A stretch of DNA of 64,000 bases. Source: JACKFE01 sp050248735. GTDB lineage: Bacteria; Nitrospirota; Nitrospiria; Nitrospirales; UBA8639. Of the stretch, positions 1 to 9,516 are shown piece by piece. Under the pieces are notes generated by a model. It searched no databases and was not told the DNA's origin. It worked only from the letters and a program-made list of their open reading frames with translations. The DNA lies in the NCBI GenBank assembly GCA_050248735.1, contig JBFWRU010000011.1, positions 56,730 through 120,729 on the forward strand. Reading direction: 5' to 3'. The translations under genes were made by a program, and so were the position numbers. How positions within the stretch are numbered: position 1 is the first letter of the stretch; each line of letters opens with the position of its first letter.

Positions 1-789
1 ATGTCAGCAATGATCCTCTTAAACCTCAAATACGACAGGAAGAAAGTTCACCGGATCCCATGTATTCCTTCCGGAAGTGCTCTCCCCAGTGTGGGCTCTC
101 CTGAATGTTCATCCGGCCCGGGGCTATCAAGCCCGGTATATCCTTAGAGACCGGGCAACAATCGGTCTACACCAGCACCGTAAAGACGTTCAGACGGGGG
201 GGCATTCGCCCATTTTCAATTGTGCAAATACAAACATCGCCTGCCCCTAGGGTGGATGTTGTCGGAATTCAGCCGCCAGGAAATTGACGCCCAGTTACCT
301 TCGCTCAATCACCAGAAACCCGTCTTAATACAAAACAAGGCATCACTAGCCAATTCCCAAAACATGGAAAGCGCCTTGGAACATCTCCAAGGCCTTCCCA
401 ATCCCCAGACTTCTTACAACGAAGTTTTCACCGAATATTCACGGGATTGCGAAGGCCCCCTGCAAACAGTATTTTGGGTTTAGTCCCCAGCTCCGGATTC
501 ACCTGGGAAATACCTAGCATCCTTACTCGGGAGCACCTTCAGTACACCATCACATTTTGCGGTATGGAATGAGACCATGGAACATTTTTATTTGTGCACC
601 GAAGTTGGGCCTGTCTATAATTACTCTGTAAGGTGGTTAAGCGCCCTGGAGGTATTCGGGTCAGGCCTGGGTTGATGTTTGCTGGTCGAAGCCGGAACCC
701 GCGTTCCGTGTATTGGAACGAAAAAAGACAGATAATGGCATGATTGAGGTACTTCATCAGAAATTCGGAAACGGTGAGAGGAGCACATT
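1..789. other. Gene-poor stretch at the left edge
   Basis: I see no convincing gene here. The open frames are short, have no clear ribosome binding site, and translate to low-complexity or unfamiliar sequence. A short frame open from the window edge (frame 3, ending near base 102) could be the tail of a gene to the left, but nothing in it is recognisable. The last 20 bases (about 770-789) hold the purine-rich leader of the next gene. Confidence 0.5.
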
Positions 790-1137
790 ATGAGTCTTGC
801 TGATAACGCATGCATTCCATGTCGGGGGGGAGTCCCGCCCCTGGCGCAACCGAAAATAGAAGAATTGCTGGGCCAATTGGAGGCCGGATGGGTTCTCAAT
901 GACCACGGTCATTTGGAGAAAATGTACTCTTTCCAGAATTTTGCCGATGCCATGGCCTTTCTCAACCGGATCGGCAATATTGCAGAGATTGAAGGGCACC
1001 ACCCTGATCTCTATTTGGCTTGGGGGAAATGCAAAGTGGAAATTTGGACCCATAAAATCCAGGGTCTGACCGAAAGTGACTTTTTCCTAGCAGCAAAGGC
1101 CGACCGAGCCTATGCCCTTCCCGCTCTAAACCTCTAA
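790..1137 (+). CDS. phhB: Pterin-4a-carbinolamine dehydratase
   Basis: The product (115 aa) dehydrates 4a-hydroxytetrahydrobiopterin to quinonoid dihydropterin, recycling the cofactor of aromatic amino-acid hydroxylases; it is cytosolic. The sequence shows the family signature: EGHHPDLYLAWGKCKVEIWT near residues 67-86, with the His-His pair and the conserved W-T-H, followed by the typical GLTESDFFLAAKAD ending. The N-terminal CIPCRGGVPPL is also usual for the bacterial single-domain form. GAGAGGAGC just upstream of the ATG is a good ribosome binding site. The radical SAM gene begins six bases after the stop, so the two are probably co-transcribed. No pterin-dependent hydroxylase is visible in the window, so its physiological partner is unknown. 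Confidence 0.9.
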   Translation: MSLADNACIPCRGGVPPLAQPKIEELLGQLEAGWVLNDHGHLEKMYSFQNFADAMAFLNRIGNIAEIEGHHPDLYLAWGKCKVEIWTHKIQGLTESDFFLAAKADRAYALPALNL

Positions 1138-1143
1138 GATTCC

Positions 1144-3090
1144 ATGGCAACCAGCCTTCCCCTGATACAGCCAGATTTTCCTGAAGCGAATCAGATGGAT
1201 TCTGCCGATCCGGAACTCATGGTAGATTTCCGTTCATTCGGTACCAGGGTTGCATTGGTAACTATGCCATTTTCGTATTCCAAATTTCCGTCTATCCAAT
1301 TGGGCACTCTGTCGGCACTTTTAAAATCCCAGGGCATTGGTGCCAAAACCTATCATTTCAATCTACAGTTTGCTCACCAGATTGGTGTCCCGCTCTATGA
1401 AATATTGTGCGAAAAGCGCGGGCTCTTTGGTGAATGGTTATTTTCAGCCTTGCTCTTTCGCGACAACCCGAAACATGATCAATACCCGAAAATCTTCAAG
1501 CCTGTCTTTGAAGACACCGCCAAAGAGGCCGGCTGCGCCATTGGCTATTTGGAAGAAATCGCTCGCACCATTGCTCCACAATTTTTAACCTGGGCTCTGA
1601 CCACAGTGGATTGGGACCAATATGATGTGGTGGGCTTTACTTCGACCTTTGACCAAAATGTCGCAAGCCTTTCGTTAGCAAAATTGATTAAGGATGTGTA
1701 TCCGGATCTTCGGATTGTCTTTGGCGGCGCGAATTTTGACGGCGAGATGGGACTCGAACAATTCCGCGCGTTTCCCTGGATCGACTATGTGGTTAGCGGA
1801 GAAGGCGAACACCCGTTTCCTCAATTGGTGAAGCGTATTCTGCTCAAACAGGAGACTGATATCCCACCGGGGATTGTTCATCGAAAGGACGGAAAGGTTT
1901 CCTTTACCCCGAATGAGCATTTGGTGACGAAATTTGACCAGGCCCCGCCTCCCGATTATGACGATTTCTTTGCCGAACTCGATCAATTGGACAGTCAAGG
2001 TTCGACGGGGCTCAATCGCATTTTATTGTATGAAGGGTCTCGCGGTTGCTGGTGGGGTGAAAAACATCATTGCACCTTTTGCGGCCTGAATGCCCAGACG
2101 ATGGATTTTCGGGCCAAATCTCCGGCGCAGGTCGCTTCCGAGTTGGAGTATCTGTCAAGCCGGTATGATACCAGCCGCTTCCGATTGGTCGATAATATCA
2201 TCGACATGAAATATGTGGACGGACTGTTTGGGCAGTTAGCGCAACGTCATGTGGATTTGGAAGTCTTTATGGAAACGAAAAGCAACCTGACCAAGCGGCA
2301 GATCCAGACTCTGGCCCATGGCGGGGTCAAATGCATGCAACCGGGGATTGAAAGTCTCAGCCAGGCTCAGCTTAAAGAAATGGATAAGGGCGTCAGCCCA
2401 TTGCAAAACATCCAATGTTTGAAATGGAGTCGCTATTACAACATTGATCTCTCTTGGAATATCTTGCTGGGCTTTCCTCAAGAAACCAATGCCGATTATC
2501 AAAGGCAAATGGAGATCATTCCCTCGTTACTACATCTCCAACCCCCTGAGTCCACGTCGAAACTATGGCTCGAACGATTTAGCCCGTATTATAAATGGCC
2601 GGAGCGATATGGCATTCGTCTGACCGGACCCGGCATAGCGTATGAATATGTCTATGATGAACGGAAAGTCGACTTAAATAAAATCGCGTATGACTTTGAG
2701 TATGCCATAGATTGGAAAGTAGATACCCAGGTATATGACGACTTTGTCCGCCTGGTGCGTAGGTGGAAGGAACGATATCATTCCCCCAACCGGCCCTTTC
2801 TCTTTTTTTCAAAGGCATTAAGCTACCTCACCGTGTATGATGGCCGATGGGAGACTCCGACCAGTGAACGATTTGACCAGCCCTATGCGTTTATTCTTGA
2901 ATTTTGTAATGACCAGCCAAAAACTTTTGAACAGATACGAAAAGGGCTTCAGGAAAGCGGGCCATCCACCTTGGACCAGAGCATCCTGCCTCTCGCTGAT
3001 GCCCTCCAGATGTTAACCGGAAAACGTTTGCTATACGAAGAAAGTGGAAGATTCTTCACATTAGCCCTCCCGGTCAATCCTCACCGGTAA
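1144..3090 (+). CDS. B12-binding radical SAM enzyme, RiPP maturase type
   Basis: This 648-aa protein resembles the RiPP-maturation radical SAM C-methyltransferase family: an N-terminal cobalamin-binding Rossmann domain (about residues 30-230) and a radical SAM barrel. The iron-sulfur motif is GCWWGEKHHCTFCGL, a CX7CX2C spacing instead of the classical CX3CX2C, which is characteristic of this family (residues about 302-316). Known members modify peptide precursors, often with Nif11- or nitrile-hydratase-like leaders. No precursor, protease or exporter gene is recognisable nearby, so the substrate is unknown. The start lies six bases after the pterin dehydratase stop with no clear Shine-Dalgarno, suggesting translational coupling. 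Family assignment is confident; substrate and exact reaction are inference. Confidence 0.82.
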   Translation: MATSLPLIQPDFPEANQMDSADPELMVDFRSFGTRVALVTMPFSYSKFPSIQLGTLSALLKSQGIGAKTYHFNLQFAHQIGVPLYEILCEKRGLFGEWLFSALLFRDNPKHDQYPKIFKPVFEDTAKEAGCAIGYLEEIARTIAPQFLTWALTTVDWDQYDVVGFTSTFDQNVASLSLAKLIKDVYPDLRIVFGGANFDGEMGLEQFRAFPWIDYVVSGEGEHPFPQLVKRILLKQETDIPPGIVHRKDGKVSFTPNEHLVTKFDQAPPPDYDDFFAELDQLDSQGSTGLNRILLYEGSRGCWWGEKHHCTFCGLNAQTMDFRAKSPAQVASELEYLSSRYDTSRFRLVDNIIDMKYVDGLFGQLAQRHVDLEVFMETKSNLTKRQIQTLAHGGVKCMQPGIESLSQAQLKEMDKGVSPLQNIQCLKWSRYYNIDLSWNILLGFPQETNADYQRQMEIIPSLLHLQPPESTSKLWLERFSPYYKWPERYGIRLTGPGIAYEYVYDERKVDLNKIAYDFEYAIDWKVDTQVYDDFVRLVRRWKERYHSPNRPFLFFSKALSYLTVYDGRWETPTSERFDQPYAFILEFCNDQPKTFEQIRKGLQESGPSTLDQSILPLADALQMLTGKRLLYEESGRFFTLALPVNPHR

Positions 3091-3249
3091 CAAATTCCCA
3101 TCTCCACCAGGCGAGCAATTCCGACGGTCTGACCTCCGGCTTGATTTCCTTGTATTTTTTAATTTTTTGTGCCTGGTGCAGTTTATGCAGATCAGGATAA
3201 ACATTTCCTATTTGACAATCCATTTCCACATCGGTAGCCTATTAAGGTT

Positions 3250-5469
3250 GTGCCTGGAATTTCCGAAAAATCTCATAATATGAGTAATTTAGGAAGAACC
3301 TCACAAATCCTCGTTCCTGCAAATCGTAAGGTATTGGTCTTATCTTTTTTAATACCCCTAGCCGCTTGGTCCTTGATCTTACAGCCCTTTGCTGCCAAAG
3401 ACAGTAAGGCCACTGAGGTATCTTTTAATTCTCCAGACTTCCCTCATTCCTTAACCTATAATTACCGGCTTGCGACCAGAGGCAAAGACCAGGACCTATT
3501 CTCATTTATCAACGACCCCATAAATTTTAAGGTTTCCGAAAACCCTCCAGCCATATTTTCACGGTCAGGCCCCCTACAGAGTTTTAAGGCTCATGGATAT
3601 GCGCTGGCCGCCCAATCCGTTTCAATAGCCGGTGCATCGCAAGATATCGAGCAACATCAAAACCAGGAAATTCCGTCAGGGAATTTTGAGCACCCTCTCA
3701 CTCAGCATATTGATGCCATCGCTTCTTCACCTTGGCCCGACAAAGCCCCCTCGGCACTGACTCGTGAGCCGACCGAGGAAATACCTTCTCCTTACATCAT
3801 CCACGAACCCAGGTTAAGAGACGACTCTGCGAATTCCCCAGATCCCACAGGGCAGGACCAAATCGGAATCCCTACGCAGGCCGTCTCGGATGAACCCTTA
3901 GATTCGGAAACCAAAGCTGCAAGGAACACACTATCCCCAATTGAACCTCCCCAAGGCCCACCAACCTTTCCCCTCTTTCGAGTAGAAGGAGAGGCCTGGC
4001 CACCCACTTATGAAATGGGTCAGACCGCATTTGGTGAAGAAAGTGATCTTGATGGGGAATTCAGTCCTCTGGCCATAAACTTAGGCCTTACGGAAAGTGT
4101 TTCTTACATATTCCCGGCCCGGTTTTCTCAAGTCTTGAATTTTTCTTGGGAACCGGCTTCTCCCGCTCAAAAATCCCCGTATGGAACAATCCCGCTGGTC
4201 TTAAATGAGGCAGTGGAACGGAATCTTCAATATTTTCAAAATGGCATCCCAGAACGTTTTCAGTCCTATCTTGACCGTTTTCATCATTATCAGGAAATCG
4301 TTGAACCCATTTTCCAAGAATATGGGATTCCCACGGAACTGATGTACCTTTCTCTTGTAGAAAGCGGATTTAATCCTCGTGCCTTTTCTCGTGCCCGAGC
4401 ATCGGGACCATGGCAATTTATGAAAGGTACCGGCCGAATGTACGGGCTTCAGGTCGACTGGTATCAGGATGAACGCCGGGATCCCATCAAGTCTACGGTC
4501 GCTGCGGCACATCACCTCCGGGATCTCTACGACCGATTTGGATCTTGGCCGTTGGCCCTGGCGGCCTACAACGCAGGAGAAGGCAAAATCAGCAGGGCTA
4601 TTAGCAAAACCGGCACGCGGGACTTCTGGAAGATTCGAAAAACCCGGTATATTCGCCGAGAAACGAAAGAATACGTTCCCAGGTTCATTGCGGCCACCTT
4701 AATTGCGAAAAACCCCACGGCGTATGGTTTTCTTGAACCGTTTGGGACTTCTCATGAATTCGAGGAAGCCCTTGTCACAAAACAGGTCCACTTTTCCTCC
4801 ATCAATGAAACGACCGGTATTTCAATCGAAGAGCTCAAACGGCTCAATCCAGAACTTCGTCGCAGTATCGTGCCTCAAAAAGGGAACAGTGGCTATCACC
4901 TGAAGGTTCCCGTTGGCATGGCCTCTCTCATCGAAGACCACCAGGAAACGATGACAGCTTGGACCCAACCTCCCCCTCCTCCAACGGAATGGTACAAAGT
5001 GAGACGAGGCGATAGCTTATCTGTCGTCGCCCGGCGTTACGGAATGAAGGTCGGGGCTTTAAAAGAAATGAATAACCTTCGGAGTAATGTGATCCGGGTC
5101 GGGGATCGCCTGCGAGTGCGGGGGGGAGATGAGGATTATGCCGATGATCAGGTGACGGTTTACCGGGTACGATATGGAGACTCTCTCGGTACCATTGCAA
5201 GACGTTTTCATACATCTGTCCAGTCGCTCATGCGCCTGAACAATCTTTCTCATTCGATTATTCACCCTGGAGATCGCCTCCGAATCAAAGGACGGCCCTC
5301 TACTCAACCCAAAAACGGGGAAGATTCCAAATGGTACCGGGTTCGCAGGGGGGATAGCCTCTGGAGTATTGCAGAACAATTCAGTGTCAGTGTCAGGGAT
5401 TTACAAGCCTTAAATAACCTCTCCTCAAGTATCATTCAAGCCGGACATCTGTTAATGGTTAGCCGGTAA
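3250..5469 (+). CDS. mltD: MltD-like lytic transglycosylase with three LysM domains
   Basis: The protein (739 aa) cleaves the glycan strands of peptidoglycan in the periplasm. After an N-terminal membrane segment or signal (about residues 27-46) comes a long Pro/Ser-rich, low-complexity region to about residue 320. Then follows the SLT domain with the catalytic glutamate in LSLVESGFNPRA (E371) and the family motifs ASGPWQFM and ALAAYNAGEGK. Three LysM peptidoglycan-binding repeats occupy about 580-625, 637-682 and 694-739, each containing GDSL. MltD of E. coli has about 450 residues, so the N-terminal extension is unusual. The GTG at 3250 is chosen because AAGG precedes it; the ATG at 3280 is an alternative. 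It runs convergent to the next gene, five bases apart. Confidence 0.88.
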   Translation: MPGISEKSHNMSNLGRTSQILVPANRKVLVLSFLIPLAAWSLILQPFAAKDSKATEVSFNSPDFPHSLTYNYRLATRGKDQDLFSFINDPINFKVSENPPAIFSRSGPLQSFKAHGYALAAQSVSIAGASQDIEQHQNQEIPSGNFEHPLTQHIDAIASSPWPDKAPSALTREPTEEIPSPYIIHEPRLRDDSANSPDPTGQDQIGIPTQAVSDEPLDSETKAARNTLSPIEPPQGPPTFPLFRVEGEAWPPTYEMGQTAFGEESDLDGEFSPLAINLGLTESVSYIFPARFSQVLNFSWEPASPAQKSPYGTIPLVLNEAVERNLQYFQNGIPERFQSYLDRFHHYQEIVEPIFQEYGIPTELMYLSLVESGFNPRAFSRARASGPWQFMKGTGRMYGLQVDWYQDERRDPIKSTVAAAHHLRDLYDRFGSWPLALAAYNAGEGKISRAISKTGTRDFWKIRKTRYIRRETKEYVPRFIAATLIAKNPTAYGFLEPFGTSHEFEEALVTKQVHFSSINETTGISIEELKRLNPELRRSIVPQKGNSGYHLKVPVGMASLIEDHQETMTAWTQPPPPPTEWYKVRRGDSLSVVARRYGMKVGALKEMNNLRSNVIRVGDRLRVRGGDEDYADDQVTVYRVRYGDSLGTIARRFHTSVQSLMRLNNLSHSIIHPGDRLRIKGRPSTQPKNGEDSKWYRVRRGDSLWSIAEQFSVSVRDLQALNNLSSSIIQAGHLLMVSR

Positions 5470-5474
5470 CAGAC

Positions 5475-6305
5475 CTATTCACTTTTCTCTTTTTCAACGT
5501 CTGTAATTTCTGGTTCATTTGACTTTTCACTTCCGGGCACGGGATTTTCTTTTACATCGGTATCCGTGGATTCAGTTTTCGTGGACTCCTTCAGTTCCTC
5601 CGGAGCCAAAATCTTAACCCGGAGACCCGCCTCATTGGCAAACGGGGATAAAGGATATTCCTGTATCAGCTTTTTGTATTGGTTCACGGCTTCTTGAGTC
5701 TGTTCATCTGATTCAGCCAACTTGGCCAATTCAAAAATAATCTGATCCTTATTGAGTGTGTGCGGATTATCCAATACGGCTTGCCAGGTAGCTAGTGCGG
5801 AATCCCGGTCACCATTTAAAAGATAAGCTAAACCCAGACGCTGCTGGATCAATCCCCTGAATACAGGCTCTTGAGCACTACCCTTGACCAATTCCTGGTA
5901 TTTTTCAATTGCGGCTGAAAACTTTTGCTCTTCCATCAGGTTATTGCCAAGAAAAAAAAGCGAGACTTCAGCTCCTCTTGTCCCAGAAAATTTTTCTTGT
6001 ACCTCCTGGAACATCGTCGAAGCACTTTGCATATTTTTCTTCCATTGTTTCACATCATCCAACGGACGATCTAAATAGATCTGCTGAGCCTTGCCTTGAA
6101 ACTCCCACGCTTCTTCATGTTGCTTTTGAGACAGCCAACTCAATGCCACCACGGCCACAATGACGACGATCGTTAACAGAATGCCACCCCAGACCAACCC
6201 TCTATTTTCCTCAACCCAAAACAGAAATCGTTCTTTACTTGAAAGAATATTTCCCGCTTCTTCATGAGCGGTCTTCGGCGTTAAATCTTTGATCTTGTAA
6301 GTCAT
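5475..6305 (-). CDS. YfgM-like membrane-anchored TPR protein
   Basis: The 276-aa protein has a short cytosolic N-terminus, one transmembrane helix (about residues 35-60, ILLTIVVIVAVVAL), then a periplasmic TPR-like region such as FSAAIEKYQELVKGS and QTQEAVNQYKKLIQEYP. The tail is acidic and Lys/Glu-rich. This layout matches the YfgM/TPR_21 family, ancillary subunits near the Sec translocon that help periplasmic chaperoning. I choose the start at 6305 (MTYKIKDL) because AAAGGAAA lies about nine bases upstream; an in-frame ATG at 6335 would add ten residues with no such site. In many genomes yfgM neighbours bamB and der, which are absent here, so the role is inferred from architecture only. Confidence 0.65.
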   Translation of the reverse strand: MTYKIKDLTPKTAHEEAGNILSSKERFLFWVEENRGLVWGGILLTIVVIVAVVALSWLSQKQHEEAWEFQGKAQQIYLDRPLDDVKQWKKNMQSASTMFQEVQEKFSGTRGAEVSLFFLGNNLMEEQKFSAAIEKYQELVKGSAQEPVFRGLIQQRLGLAYLLNGDRDSALATWQAVLDNPHTLNKDQIIFELAKLAESDEQTQEAVNQYKKLIQEYPLSPFANEAGLRVKILAPEELKESTKTESTDTDVKENPVPGSEKSNEPEITDVEKEKSE

Positions 6306-6431
6306 GAAGAAGATTTCCTTTATACATGTCCTCAATTAAGGGACATGCCGCAGATGAGATGGCTAAATGTTTTGCGTTATACCCACGTCACTATGGGATG
6401 TCAAACGGTATTCCACACTATTTCGTTAAAG

Positions 6432-6459
6432 TTGACAAGGCCTAACTGACTGTTATAAT
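6432..6459 (+). promoter_or_regulatory. Sigma-70-type promoter for tRNA-Val
   Basis: TTGACA (6432-6437) and TATAAT (6454-6459) are both perfect consensus hexamers, separated by 16 bases. The predicted start falls about 20 bases ahead of tRNA-Val. The closeness to a stable-RNA gene supports the call. Confidence 0.75.
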
Positions 6460-6489
6460 GGGGAAAATTTCATAATTTTTTTTCAACAC

Positions 6490-6565
6490 AGGCGGATAGC
6501 TCAGTTGGCAGAGCGCTGCCTTTACACGGCAGAAGTCGCAGGTTCGATCCCTGTTCCGCCTACCA
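6490..6565 (+). tRNA. tRNA-Val (UAC)
   Basis: The acceptor stem AGGCGGA pairs with TCCGCCT, followed by A and an encoded CCA. The D-loop (AGCTCAGTTGGCAGAGC), the anticodon arm CTGCC-TTTACAC-GGCAG with anticodon TAC, and the T-arm GGTTCGATCC are all canonical. A perfect-consensus promoter lies upstream. Confidence 0.95.
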
Positions 6566-6676
6566 TTTTTTTCTTTGGCATATTCAAACATTATCTGATA
6601 TATTCATTGACCCTACGTCATTTCGACTCCTCCATAGAAAGAGTAGTGGGCTGCTTGCCCAAGGTCAACAAATTTC

Positions 6677-6755
6677 GGGGCCGTCGTTCAGCTAGGTTTA
6701 GGACGCCAGATTGTCAATCTGGAGGTCGCGGGTTCAAATCCCGTCGGCCCCGCCA
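6677..6755 (+). tRNA. tRNA-Asp (GUC)
   Basis: The acceptor stem GGGGCCG pairs with CGGCCCC, the discriminator is G, and CCA is encoded. The anticodon arm CCAGA-TTGTCAA-TCTGG gives anticodon GTC. The T-arm GGGTTCAAATCCC is canonical. It lies 111 bases after tRNA-Val and may share its transcript. Confidence 0.94.
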
Positions 6756-6842
6756 TTTCTCTCTCCCAAGATGTTTCCAAAAATCCATTTACGGCTTCTC
6801 ACACACAGATGATTATTCCTGAGCGGAGGTGACACAAATTTT

Positions 6843-7568
6843 ATGTCATTCAGTAATCCTTCTGAACTGATCGGATCATTGGGATGGCTTTCCATCGTCA
6901 TTCTTCTCATTTTGGCTACGTTCTCTGTCGTGTCCTGGGGAATCATTGTTTACAAGCTGAGACGGTTTAAGAAAATCACAGAAGAAGAGACCCAGTTTTT
7001 ACGGTCCTATGAGCTCAATTCCGTCGACCAACTGAGTTTAAAGGCCGATGCGAAAACATTGCCGCTCAGCCCCAGTTCTGCCGTATTTTTGGGAGTGTGC
7101 GAACGCATTCCCTCATCTTCAAGCTTATTTCATCCGCAAATGAACCTGGAAGCCCAAACGGAGGAACGATTCCCGAGTCGTCCCTATCTGGAAAAAGTTG
7201 CCAATCACATCATTCAAAACCAAATTAACCAACAGGAAGCGTACCTGCCTTTCCTTGCCACAACCGGAAATTTAACTCCCTTCATTGGGTTACTGGGGAC
7301 AGTACTTGGAATTATTAATGCCTTCGGTGAAATCGGAGTTCAGGGATCGGCCAGTATTGCCGCCGTGGCTCCGGGAGTCTCGGAAGCTCTGGTTGCCACC
7401 GCTGCCGGACTCTTCGCTGCCATTCCGGCCGTGATGGCCTACAATTATTTTTTGTCGCGAATGAGGAAATTGGCTTTCCGAGTGGAAGCCTTTTCCATCG
7501 AATTTCTCAATGCCATTGAGGAATATGAGAAAACCTTGAAAGAAAAGGAAGTGGAAATTACCCGATGA
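6843..7568 (+). CDS. tolQ: TolQ/ExbB-type proton channel subunit
   Basis: This inner-membrane protein (241 aa) forms, with TolR, the proton-driven motor that energises the Tol-Pal system during cell-envelope constriction. Three hydrophobic segments are visible: about residues 15-38 (LSIVILLILATFSVVSWGII), about 138-160 (FLATTGNLTPFIGLLGTVLG) and about 175-200 (VSEALVATAAGLFAAIPAVM). The last two carry the conserved small-residue-rich MotA/TolQ/ExbB signature. GGAGGT precedes the ATG. The tolR gene overlaps its end by four bases (ATGA), and the rest of the tol-pal cluster follows, which favours TolQ over ExbB or MotA. Confidence 0.9.
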   Translation: MSFSNPSELIGSLGWLSIVILLILATFSVVSWGIIVYKLRRFKKITEEETQFLRSYELNSVDQLSLKADAKTLPLSPSSAVFLGVCERIPSSSSLFHPQMNLEAQTEERFPSRPYLEKVANHIIQNQINQQEAYLPFLATTGNLTPFIGLLGTVLGIINAFGEIGVQGSASIAAVAPGVSEALVATAAGLFAAIPAVMAYNYFLSRMRKLAFRVEAFSIEFLNAIEEYEKTLKEKEVEITR

Positions 7569-8014
7569 CCGGAGGTTTCAAGCAACGGCAATTTCTTGCG
7601 GAAATCAATGTGATTCCCTTGGTGGATGTGGTCCTCGTGTTGTTAGTCATTTTCATGGTGACCGCTCCCATGCTGCATCGAGGGCTGGACATCACCCTTC
7701 CCACCACCGCATCCAATAATATTAAGGCTGAAGAGCGTTTGGTGGTGAGCATCCACAAGGACCGCACGCTTTTTTTGGGAAACGATCTGATTAGTTTGGT
7801 TGATCTCAAGACAAAACTCCAACAGAGCAAAGCGGCGAATCCACAAGTTTCCGTGTATCTTCGAGCCGACCAAACGGTTCCGTATGGCGCGGTTGTTCAA
7901 ATCATGGATGAAATCAAGGGTGCCCACATTGAACGTCTCGGCATGGTGACCGGGCCTAAAATCGAAACCATTGAAGAGGAATCATTCAGAATCTCCCCCG
8001 TCAATCAACCGTGA
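7565..8014 (+). CDS. tolR: TolR/ExbD-type protein
   Basis: The 149-aa protein has a short cytosolic N-terminus, a single transmembrane helix with the critical aspartate (INVIPLVDVVLVLLVIFMVT, residues about 15-34), and a periplasmic domain with the family ending near YGAVVQIMDEIKGAHIERLG. It couples proton flow through TolQ to TolA. Its ATG overlaps the tolQ stop in an ATGA arrangement, so the two are translationally coupled. Confidence 0.9.
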   Translation: MTGGFKQRQFLAEINVIPLVDVVLVLLVIFMVTAPMLHRGLDITLPTTASNNIKAEERLVVSIHKDRTLFLGNDLISLVDLKTKLQQSKAANPQVSVYLRADQTVPYGAVVQIMDEIKGAHIERLGMVTGPKIETIEEESFRISPVNQP

Positions 8015-8015
8015 T

Positions 8016-9500
8016 ATGGGACATGCGTCATCCCCAAGCCTAATCTCTCTCGGGCTCACAGCCGACCTCTCCCCAGAAAGTGCCTCATTCAGATGGGGAG
8101 TGGTGGCCTCCTGCCTTCTTCATGTTCTTGTTCTCGTTGTGGCGCTCCATCTCCGGTTTCAATCTGACATGGAACAACCTTTTCGAGCGATAGAAGTCTC
8201 ACTGATTTCATTACCGTCGACCGAACCTTCTCCTGGTCCTTCCCCCAAGGCCGCAGCAGTCACCAAACCAACGCCACCAGCCCCTCAGTCTCAGGCCACA
8301 AAAGAAGAACCCCTGGCCCCTTTAGCCACGGCAAAATCTTCCGAACGGCTTTCAGATTCTCTCGGTGGCGCGGTGGGATCCATTAAAGTACCCTCGATGC
8401 TGGAAACCGTTTCGCCACCGGAACAACCTATGCCAAACGAGCAGCTTTCCACCTCCCCAATCGACCGAACTCCTCTCGTCGATAAAATTCAGTTACCCGA
8501 AGCTCCACCGGAAATTGCCCGCCCTGAACGCCTGACGCCCTCTCAACCGGTAAGAGTCCCCCAGGTGAATCGACCCCCTGAACCCGAAACCGCACAACCA
8601 GCCACGGTCATTCCCAACCCCCTGGATACACAACAAAAGAAAATTGAGCGCCCGTCCCCAAAGCCCTCCCCTATGCCTGTGCCTGAGCCCCCAACTCTTG
8701 ACTCATCGACGCCGTTCCCCCGAACCCGACACCAGGAACCCACTACTACTCCGGCTCCGGGAAAGTCCCTGGCATCTTCCCTGAAAGATTCTCTTCCTTC
8801 GGTTCCTCCAGCAGTCAGCCCCAGGAGGCCGATACAAAAATCATTGCCCTCCCCTTCGCAACCATCCAAAACCACAGCCCTTCCCAAAATGACCCAACCG
8901 CAGTTGGCTCAGATTCCTACAACTCCGATCCAAGATCCTCCGCTGACACAAGAATCACATAAAACATCGGATTTAATAAAACAGCTCATGGCAGGAGTAA
9001 AAGCTCCAAGTATTCAGCCGGCACCAACAGTCCCCCAGGCTTCATCAAGTCGAGTTCCTCCTTCCCCGACACCTACGCCTCCTGTGAAGTCGGAATTGGA
9101 CCAACAGCTGGCAAAATTGAATATCCCGACGGTAGCCCCGGTTGAATCGATTAAAAAACGCCTGCAACTTGTTCAGATTCAATCTCCTTCTGGATCAGGA
9201 AGCTCTTCTTCGAAACCTTCACAAGGAGAAAATCGCTATTTAGCGATGGTGGAAGATGCCATCGATCAACGATGGGTTGCCCCACCACTGACCTTGAATA
9301 ACCCAGTGGTAGTCCTTAAATTCCGTATCGCTAAATCCGGAGAAATCTCCCAAGCCCACATGGAGCAAAGCTCAGGAAACGATCATTATGATCTCGCGGC
9401 CCTTCGAGCCGTTCAGGCTGTAAACCCTTTACCTCCCTTCCCCCCGGACCTACAGAAATCATTCATTGATGTGTCATACCGCTTCATCAAACAGGATTAA
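8016..9500 (+). CDS. tolA: TolA-like energy transducer with proline-rich linker
   Basis: The protein (494 aa from this start) has one N-terminal transmembrane helix (VVASCLLHVLVLVVALHL), a very long linker rich in Pro, Ser, Thr and Gln (about residues 60-385), and a C-terminal TonB/TolA domain with RYLAMVEDAIDQRWVAPP and VVLKFRIAKSGEI. It would span the periplasm and link TolQR to TolB-Pal. E. coli TolA instead has an Ala/Lys-rich helical linker, so this one is TonB-like in style. I choose the ATG one base after the tolR stop; an in-frame TTG at 7971 overlaps tolR and would add 15 residues. Position between tolR and tolB decides the name. Confidence 0.82.
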   Translation: MGHASSPSLISLGLTADLSPESASFRWGVVASCLLHVLVLVVALHLRFQSDMEQPFRAIEVSLISLPSTEPSPGPSPKAAAVTKPTPPAPQSQATKEEPLAPLATAKSSERLSDSLGGAVGSIKVPSMLETVSPPEQPMPNEQLSTSPIDRTPLVDKIQLPEAPPEIARPERLTPSQPVRVPQVNRPPEPETAQPATVIPNPLDTQQKKIERPSPKPSPMPVPEPPTLDSSTPFPRTRHQEPTTTPAPGKSLASSLKDSLPSVPPAVSPRRPIQKSLPSPSQPSKTTALPKMTQPQLAQIPTTPIQDPPLTQESHKTSDLIKQLMAGVKAPSIQPAPTVPQASSSRVPPSPTPTPPVKSELDQQLAKLNIPTVAPVESIKKRLQLVQIQSPSGSGSSSSKPSQGENRYLAMVEDAIDQRWVAPPLTLNNPVVVLKFRIAKSGEISQAHMEQSSGNDHYDLAALRAVQAVNPLPPFPPDLQKSFIDVSYRFIKQD

Positions 9501-9516
9501 GGATAATCAACCTATT

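Noticed and set aside
105..483. Two overlapping short frames near the left edge
   Set aside because: No ribosome binding site, no family features, and they overlap in different phases.
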